A stretch of DNA of 64,000 nucleotides from Allorhodopirellula heiligendammensis (lineage in GTDB: Bacteria > Planctomycetota > Planctomycetia > Pirellulales > Pirellulaceae), in NCBI RefSeq assembly GCF_007860105.1, contig NZ_SJPU01000001.1, positions 880,090-944,089 on the forward strand, written 5' to 3'. A model generated the notes under the pieces. It saw only the letters and a program-made list of their open reading frames with translations, was not told where the DNA came from and made no database searches. This document shows, one piece after another, positions 51,253 through 60,484 of this stretch (positions within the stretch are counted from its first letter, which is position 1; each line of letters starts with the position of its first letter). Made by a program: the position numbers and the translations under genes.

Positions 51253-54200
51253 CGAGTCCAGTTGCTATTCGATCCCAAGATTCCCGAATTCACGATCCTC
51301 GACGCAGATCATGAATTGGAACTGTACTCATCTCTCTTTCAAACGATCTCGGAAGTTGATCCTCGCAAGCTTGGGAAGTGTCGTGAGGAATTGGCCGATT
51401 CCGTGCTCCACCCGCTTGATGAAGAGGCTTCGGCATATCTGAAGCGGCTCGCGATGACATTGTCGTCGAAGGGCGAACTAGTCGAGAAACGTCGGCCCGC
51501 GGTGATACACGAGCAACCTGTGATCGGAAGGTCACCTGTCTTGTTTCTGCGATCGCGTAGCATAGGACTGACCAGTGCGATCGAACAGACCATCACCCGC
51601 CTTTCGCAAAGAGATCACTTTTGCGAAGCACTCAACCGGATTGTCGGCGACAAGTCTATGGCGAGGATCGATGAGGATCTCAGCGAAGCAGAACACGAAG
51701 ATAGATCGGCACGAGTCCGCAGCGAGCAGACAGTACTTTTTGGAAAAAAATCAAACGCCGAGCAGCTGAAGATCGCGCAAAGGTTAAATCAACATGGTGC
51801 GGTGCTAGTTCAAGGTCCACCGGGCACCGGCAAGAGTCACACGATCGCGAACTTGATCGGGCATTTGCTCGCTCATGGGAAAAGCGTTCTCGTGACCAGT
51901 CACACAACGAAGGCGTTGCGAGTTCTCCGGGACCATGTGGTGCCCGACCTGCAACCATTATGCGTCAGCGTACTGGACAACGACAACACCAGCCGGCGAC
52001 AACTGGAGGAGTCCGTCGCTGTGATTAGCTCACGTCTGTCCGAATCTGACGTGCGCACGCTACAGCGGGAATCAGAAGAGTTTGCGCAGCAACGAGAGCG
52101 ATTTCTTGCGGCTCGACAACGATTAGTCGACACTCTCTTCCTCGCCAGAACAAACGAGTATCGAGAAATTGTGTTCGCTGGAGATTCGATTTCACCATCA
52201 AACGCCGCCCGTGAAGTTCATTGGGGCGTTGGTGAGCATGACTGGATACCGGGACCCGTTGCAGCGGGGGTGCCAATGCCGTTGTCAGTTCAAGAAGTCA
52301 GCGAACTGTACGCGACGAACTCCACGACGGCGATTCACGACGAACAGTTTGTCGAAGAGCCGTTCCCCGAACTAGCGAGTATTCTGACGCCGCAAGCGTT
52401 TTCAACGTGCGTCGTTTCAATGAGAAACGCGGAGCAACAACAATTGCATCTCGCTGGTCGTCGGTATTGGGGATCAACCCGTTTCACAACCAATCACATT
52501 CAGCAGTCAGCTCAGCTTGCTGACCAGTTTGAAACGTGTGTTGCGGATTTCATGGCTTTGGAGCTTTGGCAAATCGCTGCTTTGGAAGCGGGGCGTGAAG
52601 GTGGCTCCGAACGACAAGCTTGGCGATTGCTGCAGTCAAAGATCGCCGAGACCGTGCAGTTTGCCGCCGAATCCAAGCTCGACATGCTTCAGCACGATCC
52701 TACGATCGACGACGAGACTCCGGTCGGTACTCAGTTGGCGATCGCTCAGCAGCTTGTGCAGCACACGAGCGTGAGCGGCAAGATTGGGTTTTGGGCTGGT
52801 TTGACTAACAGAAGTTGGAACGACATGATCGCGAAGTGGAAAGTGAGATCGGGCCAACCGACCGAATCCATCCACTTTCTTGCGATCAGCAAACGATTGC
52901 GATTGCAGGACTCTCGCGAGTCGCTGGCAGTATTGTGGGACGGTTTGATGCACCGGAATGGCTCGCTCGCGTTTGCCGAACTCGGCGACCGTCCCGAAGA
53001 GTATTGTGAGCAGTTCGAGACAGGAATCGAAACGGCTCTTGCTCGCTGGCAGTCTTCATGGGGAGTAAGTCTGGAGGGACTCTCGGGATTAGGCTTCGAC
53101 TGGGACGCATTCCTGGCGAATGCTCCCCCCACTGCCGGATCGTTCGGAACGCTCAAACGAATTGTCGGCACCGTCCAGGGTCAACTCGTTCCCTTTCTAC
53201 GATCGACCAACGCGGCGCTGACGTCGACATATCAACACAATCGCCTAAAAACGCTCTCGTCTGAACTGCAAAAGTTTGGTCGACCGGAGATTGGCACGCT
53301 CCGAGCAGCGATCGCGAGTAAAGACATCGCTGCCTACGAGATAGCTTATCAAGCTATCCAGGTTGCCAGAACACGCCAACACAATGCGATCGTAAGGCGT
53401 CGACTGCTCGGGAAGCTCGATCAAGTTTCCGGTGATGGGGTTTCCGTTGCGGGTGCATGGGCCGCGGCCATTTGCGATCGCGATGGGGTTCATGGAAAGT
53501 CAACTCCACCTGGCGATCCAGGCAAAGCGTGGCGTTGGCGTCAACTCGATGACGAAATCCAGCGTCGCAACGACACAGACATCGAACAGTTACAACAGCA
53601 GATCGAGACCACCTCGGCGCAAATTGATCGCGCCACCGTCGAACTCATCGAACGCCGAGCTTGGGCGACCCAGGTCAAACAGGCGGGCGCCTATCAACAA
53701 GATCTTGTCGGTTGGCTGGATATCGTTCGCAGAATCGGAAAAGGGTACGGAAAACGAGTCGCACGATTGCAAACCGAGGCCAGGCTAAAGATGCGCAATT
53801 GTCGGGCCGCAGTTCCTGTTTGGATCATGCCCATCTCGCGACTAGTCGACAACTTTGACTTCGCCAAAACGAAGTTCGATGTCGTCATTATCGACGAGGC
53901 GAGCCAATGTGATGTGATGGGCTTGCTCGCCATTGCCCTTGCGAAACAAGTTGTCGTCGTTGGTGACCACGAACAGGTGAGTCCATCGGATGTCGGGCAA
54001 AACGCAGGCCAAGTCGACAACCTCATTAAATTGCACCTCGACGGCATTCCCAACAGTGTGCTGTATGATGGGAAGATGTCGATCTACGATCTTGCCCGGC
54101 AATCGTTTGGCGGCTTGATCTGCTTGTTGGAACACTTTCGCTGCACAACCGACATTATCCAGTTCAGCAATTACCTGTCCTACAACGGTGAAATCAAACC

Positions 54201-55578
54201 TCTTCGTGACGACGCGAAGTTTCAACAGCAGGTCGTCGAATACCGTGTGGAGTCGGTATCGCTTCGCAAGCATGTCAACTCAGCGGAGGCGGACGCAATT
54301 GTGTCGCTGATCGTCGCGGCGACCGAGTTTGCTGAATATGACGGAATGACGTTTGGTGTGATCGAGCTTGTTGGCAAACAACAAGCATTGGAAATTGAAC
54401 AGCAACTTCGCCGGAGACTCAGTCCGGAGGTTTACGAGGCCCGCCGCGTCATCTGCGGAAACTCGGCTCAGTTTCAAGGTGATGAGCGAGATGTCATGTT
54501 CCTCTCAATGATCGACGTACCCAATGGTGGACCACTCACCATGAAAGCTGCCGCTACCTTCCAACAACGCTACAACGTGGCAGCCAGCCGTGCCAAGAAT
54601 CAGATGTGGGTGGTGCATTCGCTCAACCCGCAAACCGATTTGAAAGCGGGCGATCTGCGAAAGCGACTGATTGACCATGCTCGAGACCCAAAGGCCGTCA
54701 CGCGAGAACTGGAAAAAGCCGAAGCGAGATCAGAGTCACCTTTTGAAGAAGCCGTCATCAAGCGGTTGGTCGCCGCTCGATTCAAGGTCACGCCACAATG
54801 GAAAGTAGGACGCTACCGCATCGACATGGTTGTACAAGATGGGAGTCGCAAGCTGGCCGTCGAGTGTGACGGTGATCGCTATCACGGTCCCGAAAAGATG
54901 GCGGATGACATGAATCGCCAAGCCATTTTAGAACGGCTCGGCTGGAAGTTTCATCGTATTCGTGGCACCGAGTTTTTTCGTGATCCCGACTCCGCCATGC
55001 AGCGTTTGTTCGCAAGATTTCTCGAGTTAGATATCCATCCCGTTGCTGATGACCAAGCCGACACTGCGGAGACGTACGACGAAGAATTGACGCAAAGGCT
55101 CATTCGCCGTGCTGCTGAAATCCGCCGATCGTGGGATGACCCTGGTGCTGACGAATCACCTGCATTGTTAGCGTTTGATACCACGCAAGAACAAGCTGTT
55201 TTGACCGAAGACTCGGACGCGGATGACGAATTCCTCGTTGTGACTGAGCCCGTGGAGGTCGCCCCGCCAACAATATCCCCACCCAATTCGGTAACCCAAA
55301 GTAGACAGACTGTATTGACGTTCACTGATCTCGATGATGATGAATCGCTCGAAACTACAAGCGAGAATTCGGATGTCGGTTTAGTCTCGCTTGATCAATT
55401 TGACGGAACAGAGGCTGAGATTATCGCCCTTTTGTCCGCTCAACCAGGACTTGGTGCCAAGCAACTCGCCACAAAGCTGAACCTGACCAAGACGGAAGTC
55501 AATCGCGTCCTCTATGGACCGCTCAGCGACCACGTTGCCTGCGATGAACAATACCGTTGGAGTCTCTCGGTGGGCTAG
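51199..55578 (+). CDS. SF1 (Upf1/Dna2-like) helicase fused to a PD-(D/E)XK nuclease; probable defence protein
   Basis: A 1459-residue protein. The helicase core has Walker A GPPGTGKS at 206-213, DEAS at 899-902, then HEQVSPSD, LLEHFRC, NSAQFQGDERDVMFLS and YNVAASRAKNQMWVV, i.e. COG1112-type SF1 motifs. From about 1180 follows a MTES_1575/Vsr-like endonuclease: FEEAVIKRLV, YRIDMVV with D1209, and AVECDGDRYHG with E1222. A winged-helix-like end (about 1405-1459, AKQLATKLNLTKTEVNRVLYG) closes it. Homology appears to begin at GIYHPLLIQRVQLLFDP, close to the junction with the inverted kinase fragment, so the native N-terminus may be missing. A role in anti-phage defence is inferred from the family. 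Confidence 0.9.
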   Translation: MDDLLRRDVGIYHPLLIQRVQLLFDPKIPEFTILDADHELELYSSLFQTISEVDPRKLGKCREELADSVLHPLDEEASAYLKRLAMTLSSKGELVEKRRPAVIHEQPVIGRSPVLFLRSRSIGLTSAIEQTITRLSQRDHFCEALNRIVGDKSMARIDEDLSEAEHEDRSARVRSEQTVLFGKKSNAEQLKIAQRLNQHGAVLVQGPPGTGKSHTIANLIGHLLAHGKSVLVTSHTTKALRVLRDHVVPDLQPLCVSVLDNDNTSRRQLEESVAVISSRLSESDVRTLQRESEEFAQQRERFLAARQRLVDTLFLARTNEYREIVFAGDSISPSNAAREVHWGVGEHDWIPGPVAAGVPMPLSVQEVSELYATNSTTAIHDEQFVEEPFPELASILTPQAFSTCVVSMRNAEQQQLHLAGRRYWGSTRFTTNHIQQSAQLADQFETCVADFMALELWQIAALEAGREGGSERQAWRLLQSKIAETVQFAAESKLDMLQHDPTIDDETPVGTQLAIAQQLVQHTSVSGKIGFWAGLTNRSWNDMIAKWKVRSGQPTESIHFLAISKRLRLQDSRESLAVLWDGLMHRNGSLAFAELGDRPEEYCEQFETGIETALARWQSSWGVSLEGLSGLGFDWDAFLANAPPTAGSFGTLKRIVGTVQGQLVPFLRSTNAALTSTYQHNRLKTLSSELQKFGRPEIGTLRAAIASKDIAAYEIAYQAIQVARTRQHNAIVRRRLLGKLDQVSGDGVSVAGAWAAAICDRDGVHGKSTPPGDPGKAWRWRQLDDEIQRRNDTDIEQLQQQIETTSAQIDRATVELIERRAWATQVKQAGAYQQDLVGWLDIVRRIGKGYGKRVARLQTEARLKMRNCRAAVPVWIMPISRLVDNFDFAKTKFDVVIIDEASQCDVMGLLAIALAKQVVVVGDHEQVSPSDVGQNAGQVDNLIKLHLDGIPNSVLYDGKMSIYDLARQSFGGLICLLEHFRCTTDIIQFSNYLSYNGEIKPLRDDAKFQQQVVEYRVESVSLRKHVNSAEADAIVSLIVAATEFAEYDGMTFGVIELVGKQQALEIEQQLRRRLSPEVYEARRVICGNSAQFQGDERDVMFLSMIDVPNGGPLTMKAAATFQQRYNVAASRAKNQMWVVHSLNPQTDLKAGDLRKRLIDHARDPKAVTRELEKAEARSESPFEEAVIKRLVAARFKVTPQWKVGRYRIDMVVQDGSRKLAVECDGDRYHGPEKMADDMNRQAILERLGWKFHRIRGTEFFRDPDSAMQRLFARFLELDIHPVADDQADTAETYDEELTQRLIRRAAEIRRSWDDPGADESPALLAFDTTQEQAVLTEDSDADDEFLVVTEPVEVAPPTISPPNSVTQSRQTVLTFTDLDDDESLETTSENSDVGLVSLDQFDGTEAEIIALLSAQPGLGAKQLATKLNLTKTEVNRVLYGPLSDHVACDEQYRWSLSVG

Positions 55579-56024
55579 TTCCGCATTTTAGCGGACCACA
55601 TCACCATACGTAAACAACCTGTGACGTCGATGGTATTATTGAAGCACTCCCAATTCGGAGGAACGACGAGCCCCCTGACAAATTCGCTCAGCTTTCCAAG
55701 CTGACAGCGATTTCGCGTTGGTTTTCGGAACGGGAAAGTCCTCCGTCGTTCGATTGGCGTCACCCACGTTCCTCGTCTGACAGCGTTTCAGGCGATGCTT
55801 CTTGGTGCTCGTATTGCTCAAGCAGCCTGAGCATCGCCACACCCGAAGCAACGGTTCGAGAAGTCAACGTACCCACCGGAGCACGGAAACATCCGCCGAA
55901 AGTCACGTCGGTCTCCGCCACCGACAGCAGATCAGAGACCTTGAAAGTGACGCCGGTTTGTCCAACTTCGCGGAGTTGCCTGTGGAGTAATCTCGCATCG
56001 GTGTTGCTTTGCGCAGGTCCACAC
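55579..56024 (-). pseudogene. IS-interrupted frame, left part
   Basis: Minus-strand codons 55760-56024 read REVGQTGVTFKVSDLLSVAETDVTFGG and on. If the IS and one duplication are removed, the frame continues upstream as GHKCCGVLGIINYSLCGPAQSNTDARLL at 57651-57700, preceded by a stop. So the IS landed in a pre-existing frame or repeated sequence, possibly itself a dispersed repeat. No domain recognised. Confidence 0.5.
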
Positions 56025-56032
56025 AACGAATA

Positions 56033-57642
56033 GGGTGCGATCCGCTCGATGCGCTGACTGAGTCGTACATTACGCGGCTTTCATGTTGATAAGGTCGCTG
56101 ACGGTTGGTTTTGTGGCGAGCCATTTCTCATAGACCGTGTCCCAGATTCCGCTCAGCAACAGACAGCGGAGCGTCATTGTTCGCTGCCCGCCTCCCTTCT
56201 TCCAACGCATGCCAGACAACTTCATTCGTTCACTGACGATCTGCTTGCAAGCCGACTCCACCACACCGCTGCCGATTGGATAGCCACGCGACTTCATGCC
56301 AGCGTAGTCCATGAAGCGATGATAACGGCGAAGGTACCGCTCCGCTTTTTCCGCATCGTCGCGGGCCGACGCTTTGTAACCGTGAAGCTCTCGCATGGTC
56401 GCAATGCTGCGAAGCAGCCGCCCATGGCCACCACGCTGCAGAAGCAGCCATCTCGCATGCTCCAACCACTCCTTCCGCTTCACCTTGTCCTTGCCAAACT
56501 TCAACGCGTCGGCGATCGTCGTCAAACGCTCGGCGGCATGGTAGTAATCCACCACTCGAGTGATCTTGATCCGCCTGCCGTTGACGAAGAACTTGCTCAG
56601 CGTGTTTCTCCAGTAGGCAGTTTCGATTTTCCCGGCGTCACTGACATACACGATATCGGGAACACAATCGCCGCAGCAACGAATCGTCGCCCTCAAAAGA
56701 TCAGAAAGCTGATTGGAAAGCGTGACTTGGTTGGTTTCGGGAACACAGCCCAGGTAGACCGTGCCAAGCTTGTTGCCGCCAGCGAGCACGCTGATGCAAG
56801 CGACACTCGCCATCTCAAAGAAGCTCCAGGGTGCCAGCCCGAGTGCCACGCCGTCACGACTGACCGACAACACGGGCGTTTGCTTGTTTTTGCGGGCCGT
56901 GTCGATCAACGCCATCAGCTTGCTGACCTGCGCCTCCTGGCGAAATGGTTCCATGCCGCCGGCGAGCGTTCCGACGAGCTTACGCAGTTTCTCGGTGCCT
57001 ATCTTGGCACCCATCTGATCGGCGATCATCTCGAGCGTCCGGCCCTGAGAACTTCCGCAAGCGGCGAACTGTTTGCCGATGCGAGTCGCTGCCGCTGGCG
57101 TGAACCCGTCTTCGATCCCAAGCAAGATCTCCAACGGAAAGATCGTCCGGCCGGAGCGGCCGCGTCGGTAGCGCCCGCGCCGCAGCGAGATCTTGCCGAA
57201 CCGTGTGAGGAGATCCGAGCGAAGTGTCTTGTCGGGCAGTCGACGATGGGATTGCTCACGATGCGACACGGTCCCGGGCATGTCCTCGAGTTTGGGCTCC
57301 AAGTGCAAAAAGATCCACTCGATCAATCGTCTCCCAAGTTCGCGAAGTTGTTCATGAAGATTGTTCTCCAAATCGTTGGTCTTCTGAGGCGTCGGCGGGT
57401 CATTGGCGAAGCGTTCGATCAGCGCGGTAGCCTGCTGGCCAAACGAGTCAGTCAATTCGTTGATCTGAGACGCAATTTCGCAATCTGCGATTGCTCGGGA
57501 GAGGCTTCCGGCGTTAACTTTGACATCCATGAGGCTTCCTTTCCTGCGGTGTTAGCTTAGTAACCAACATTTTGCGGGAGGAAGCCTCTTTTCATGAATA
57601 CCAATTCAGCCCAATCAAGGGCGCACTACGCGGATCGCACCC
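56033..57642. mobile_element. ISKra4-type insertion sequence
   Basis: Terminal inverted repeat GGGTGCGATCCGC / GCGGATCGCACCC (56033-56045, 57630-57642). Target duplication AACGAATA at 56025-56032 and 57643-57650. One transposase gene. Total 1610 bp; looks intact. Confidence 0.9.
56070..57530 (-). CDS. ISKra4-family transposase
   Basis: A 486-residue transposase. The catalytic core shows SRDGVALGLA (first D), VYVSDAGKIETAYW (second D), VDYYHAAERLTTIADAL, and GYPIGSGVVESACKQIVSERMKLSGMRWKKGGGQ, whose GSG.VE block and MRWxxxGxQ tail are diagnostic of ISKra4/UPF0236-like transposases. The N-terminal 130 residues are helical with a basic zinc-free DNA-binding region. Full length, no frameshift. 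Confidence 0.92.
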   Translation of the reverse strand: MDVKVNAGSLSRAIADCEIASQINELTDSFGQQATALIERFANDPPTPQKTNDLENNLHEQLRELGRRLIEWIFLHLEPKLEDMPGTVSHREQSHRRLPDKTLRSDLLTRFGKISLRRGRYRRGRSGRTIFPLEILLGIEDGFTPAAATRIGKQFAACGSSQGRTLEMIADQMGAKIGTEKLRKLVGTLAGGMEPFRQEAQVSKLMALIDTARKNKQTPVLSVSRDGVALGLAPWSFFEMASVACISVLAGGNKLGTVYLGCVPETNQVTLSNQLSDLLRATIRCCGDCVPDIVYVSDAGKIETAYWRNTLSKFFVNGRRIKITRVVDYYHAAERLTTIADALKFGKDKVKRKEWLEHARWLLLQRGGHGRLLRSIATMRELHGYKASARDDAEKAERYLRRYHRFMDYAGMKSRGYPIGSGVVESACKQIVSERMKLSGMRWKKGGGQRTMTLRCLLLSGIWDTVYEKWLATKPTVSDLINMKAA

Positions 57643-57818
57643 AACGAATAGTTTATGATGCCCAGAACGCCGCAGCATTTATGGCCGCAACAAGAACCTC
57701 AAGGGTCTAATAGTCGCTCGGGCTCAACAAAAAGGGATCGCCTCAATTCGTCCCACAGTCGCATCGGCCCAATGAGTTCGGAGAAGTTGGTAGCGCCGCG
57801 TGTAGCTTCGTCGCTGAC

Positions 57819-59135
57819 TCATTCCTGCATCTTTGTTTCAGGCAATCGTGATAGCATGTGAAGGTATGCGATCGGCTCCGTTGGGTGAAGGTTAAATGCC
57901 GCGCTGTGAACGCACAACACCTTCATGACAACCTCCAGAGCATGGATTCCAAGTATCGATCCTGCTACAAGCTTTGTTAGGTCCGAAGGGTCACCTTCTG
58001 CCAATAGGGCGAACAATGACAAGAACAGACTAGCGTCGTACGCGGACGAGAGAACCCCTGTCTTCGTTGTAAGCCCATGCTTCTTTAACGCTTCGTTGTA
58101 GTCTTCAAATCGCAAGCAAATCGCATCTTTCACCGCATCTGCAGGTTTACCAGAATACTCTAAGTCGAGCCAATTAAGAAAACGCCGAAGCGAACGTCTA
58201 GCCTTGGAGTCGCGGCGGACTTCCATTACTTGTTCCCAGGAAAGCTTCTCTTCATCGATCAATTCCATCGATTCGATCGATGCCGAAACGACTTGAAAGT
58301 CGCCCGGCGACAGCACATGCGAGTAAGCGCTACCAGAGCCGACAAATGGCTGCAAATTCCTTCCAGAGGCTTTTGCGAGGGGGCTTTGTAGCATCGATTC
58401 GTAGATTGTCGCGAGTTTTGATTCGACATCAAGACTCGCCATTTTCTCGAGGATCTCCCATTCCTTCGCGTCTTGTTCTTCATCGGGGAGTTGATCTAAC
58501 AGTACGTCGAACATGCCATCCATAAGCCCCAAGGCAAGCCTCTCTTCCAAGGTCCCGCAGCGAAATCCGACATCTAGCGGAACCGACATGTCCATACACC
58601 AGACTCGGTCGGAGAACAACGCTGCAGTCTTAGGGCTAGCGACGGCAATAACCGCAGATTCGTTGTTTCGTAGCGGCTGAAAGCGATAGCCACCCTGCGG
58701 AGCTGACATACGTATGGCTGTTGCTATTCGTTGTGGGTCGCCCTCTTTGAGCACGGCGGTAAGCGATGGATCGGAAAGAGCCGGACCAAGCACTTCGGCA
58801 GTCGCTCCTGCGTCGAACGCACGCGCTGCAATAAAGACAGCTACCGCTTCCTGTGCTTTGGAGTGCTTTCCGTCTGACGGCATGCTCTTCAAATTGTCCG
58901 TTGAGATGATCTTTGCCGTCAGAAGCTCAAATACGCACTTGCCAAAATGGTAAGGCCGACCACTTTGCAATTCCTTGGAATGCAACTTCCATTTTGATAG
59001 TCGATAGCATGAAACTCCAAGTGACTTCGCAACTTCTTTTAGACTCGATAACATCAAGACATTGTCGAGTTCTTCGATCGATCGCAATGTCCTGGGAAGA
59101 GGGAAGTTGAACCTCGGGTCTTTATTGGAATTCAC
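57819..59135 (-). CDS. Hypothetical protein, 438 residues
   Basis: A soluble protein with no family I recognise. Residues 30-75 look like a helix-turn-helix (LKEVAKSLGVSCYRLSKWKL), followed by KAQEAVAVFIAARAFDAGATAEVLG and a large, mostly helical body with a hydrophobic stretch near 370-400 (SAYDASLFLSLFALLAEG). The open frame is uninterrupted and has normal codon use. It lies among helicase, GIY-YIG and restriction-related genes, so a defence or mobile-element role is possible but unsupported. Confidence 0.7.
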   Translation of the reverse strand: MNSNKDPRFNFPLPRTLRSIEELDNVLMLSSLKEVAKSLGVSCYRLSKWKLHSKELQSGRPYHFGKCVFELLTAKIISTDNLKSMPSDGKHSKAQEAVAVFIAARAFDAGATAEVLGPALSDPSLTAVLKEGDPQRIATAIRMSAPQGGYRFQPLRNNESAVIAVASPKTAALFSDRVWCMDMSVPLDVGFRCGTLEERLALGLMDGMFDVLLDQLPDEEQDAKEWEILEKMASLDVESKLATIYESMLQSPLAKASGRNLQPFVGSGSAYSHVLSPGDFQVVSASIESMELIDEEKLSWEQVMEVRRDSKARRSLRRFLNWLDLEYSGKPADAVKDAICLRFEDYNEALKKHGLTTKTGVLSSAYDASLFLSLFALLAEGDPSDLTKLVAGSILGIHALEVVMKVLCVHSAAFNLHPTEPIAYLHMLSRLPETKMQE

Positions 59136-59704
59136 TATTCACATCGATGATTGGTTGGCACAGGAATTGAATGTGACTCATATTCTATCGTCTTTTGCTG
59201 AGCGGGTCGGTTTCGTGAAGCAGCGTGCCAATGAGCCTATATCCATCGAAGTGCAAATTACCCAAATTCTGATAACCGCCAAATTGTTGCACTGGGCGGC
59301 CGGGGCCAATGCGAAACCCCGTTGGACACCGACGCAGGCTTTCGCAAAACGCGATTGACCGAGGTTGCATCGACCGAGGCGATCTTCGATTGGCCCAAAT
59401 CCGCTTCGGTGTCTTCGGAACCTGTACACCGATGCGCCGAACCGGCCCAACTAAAGACGCTCTGGTTTCATCGGCCGGAGCAAAATCCGAAGTCAGCCAC
59501 CGGAGGATAGAAGGCGACCTCCAACTGCTTGAAAATGGATCTGTGCACTTGTCGCCAAGATTTTCGAGACTTTGTCACACTAAAGCCATCCAGCTCGAGA
59601 TCGAGGCGACTTCACGCGGCAAGAGAATCACTCGCGATTCACACCCGAAACCAATCCGCAACTAGAATGGGCCTGGATCATGTCGAGAACTCGGAGGCGT
59701 CGGT
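59136..59704. other. Gap of 569 bases, no gene recognised
   Basis: Several open frames overlap but none has a credible start or family resemblance. No hairpin or repeat-family copy identified. GGAGG at 59693-59697 belongs to the next gene. Confidence 0.4.
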
Positions 59705-60079
59705 TTGGAAAATTCGGGGATTTACTTCATCACGTGTGAATGCTTCGGCGCAAAGTTCGTAAAGGTCGGGAGATCGACAGACGTCGCCAGTCGCCGACGT
59801 GAACTGCAGTGCGGCTGTCCATTCGAATTGGTGATCGAATATGTTCAGCCGGTGGATGAAGAGGAGGCGATCATGCAGGAACGCCGCTACCGCGCGAAGC
59901 TCCGTTCGCTGCTACAGCGAATCCAACAAGCTGACGCCTGGCAGTTATCTGCTAGCGAGAACCTGATGCCGAGATGGTTCCCCTTTGTCGGTGAGATTGA
60001 AGCACACGTACTCGAGCTGAAAAATGAGGAATCACCGGAATCGTCCGTCGCGACCGACCAGCAGGCAATGTTGTTTTGA
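59705..60079 (+). CDS. GIY-YIG-type (T5orf172/Mug113) domain protein
   Basis: A 124-residue protein. The start GIYFITCECFGAKFVKVGRSTDVASRRRELQ fits the GIY-YIG fold variant of T5orf172/MUG113 proteins (GIY..I, K[VI]G, conserved RR..LQ), which are small nucleases or nuclease-like DNA binders of phages and mobile elements. The downstream Glu (EEEAIMQER) may be the metal ligand. TTG start with GGAGG seven bases upstream. Lone gene here, no obvious partner. Confidence 0.75.
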   Translation: MENSGIYFITCECFGAKFVKVGRSTDVASRRRELQCGCPFELVIEYVQPVDEEEAIMQERRYRAKLRSLLQRIQQADAWQLSASENLMPRWFPFVGEIEAHVLELKNEESPESSVATDQQAMLF

Positions 60080-60247
60080 GCCAGAATCGACGAATGCGGT
60101 CAACGCTGTCGGCAGAGTTCATTGCCAGCGGACGGCAACCTTCCACGACGCGGGGATGAGCAGCGAACAATTGTCGTCTCAGTGGCGACGCTGGCCAACA
60201 TCACTGCATGAGCGAATCGTCCAGTCGTCGTTGACAACGCATCATCG

Positions 60248-60412
60248 CTAGCCGCGACCACCTTCGCAGCAGGTCTCGCAAATTCGGTGGCACACCTCGC
60301 ACTGCAACTTGGCGCGAATGTCGATCAATCGCCCACCGCAGACCGGACACGCGGGATCGCAAGACGGCGGTGGGCTTTGCTGGGACGGGCGTTCATCCGA
60401 TTCGCTCGGCAT
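60248..60412 (-). CDS. Small zinc-ribbon protein, 54 residues
   Basis: After a Pro/Ser-rich start the protein reads CPVCGGRLIDIRAKLQCEVC and HRICETCCEGGRG, with eight cysteines forming one or two zinc sites. I recognise the C-terminal ETCCEGG motif from small planctomycete zinc proteins. GGAGA lies nine bases before the ATG. Too short to be noticed by length filters. Function unknown. Confidence 0.65.
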   Translation of the reverse strand: MPSESDERPSQQSPPPSCDPACPVCGGRLIDIRAKLQCEVCHRICETCCEGGRG

Positions 60413-60484
60413 CGTTTCGTATTCTCCGTTGGGATCAAAAGTTGATCGTACAGGAAATGCACCAACCTGACGACATTCACTCCG

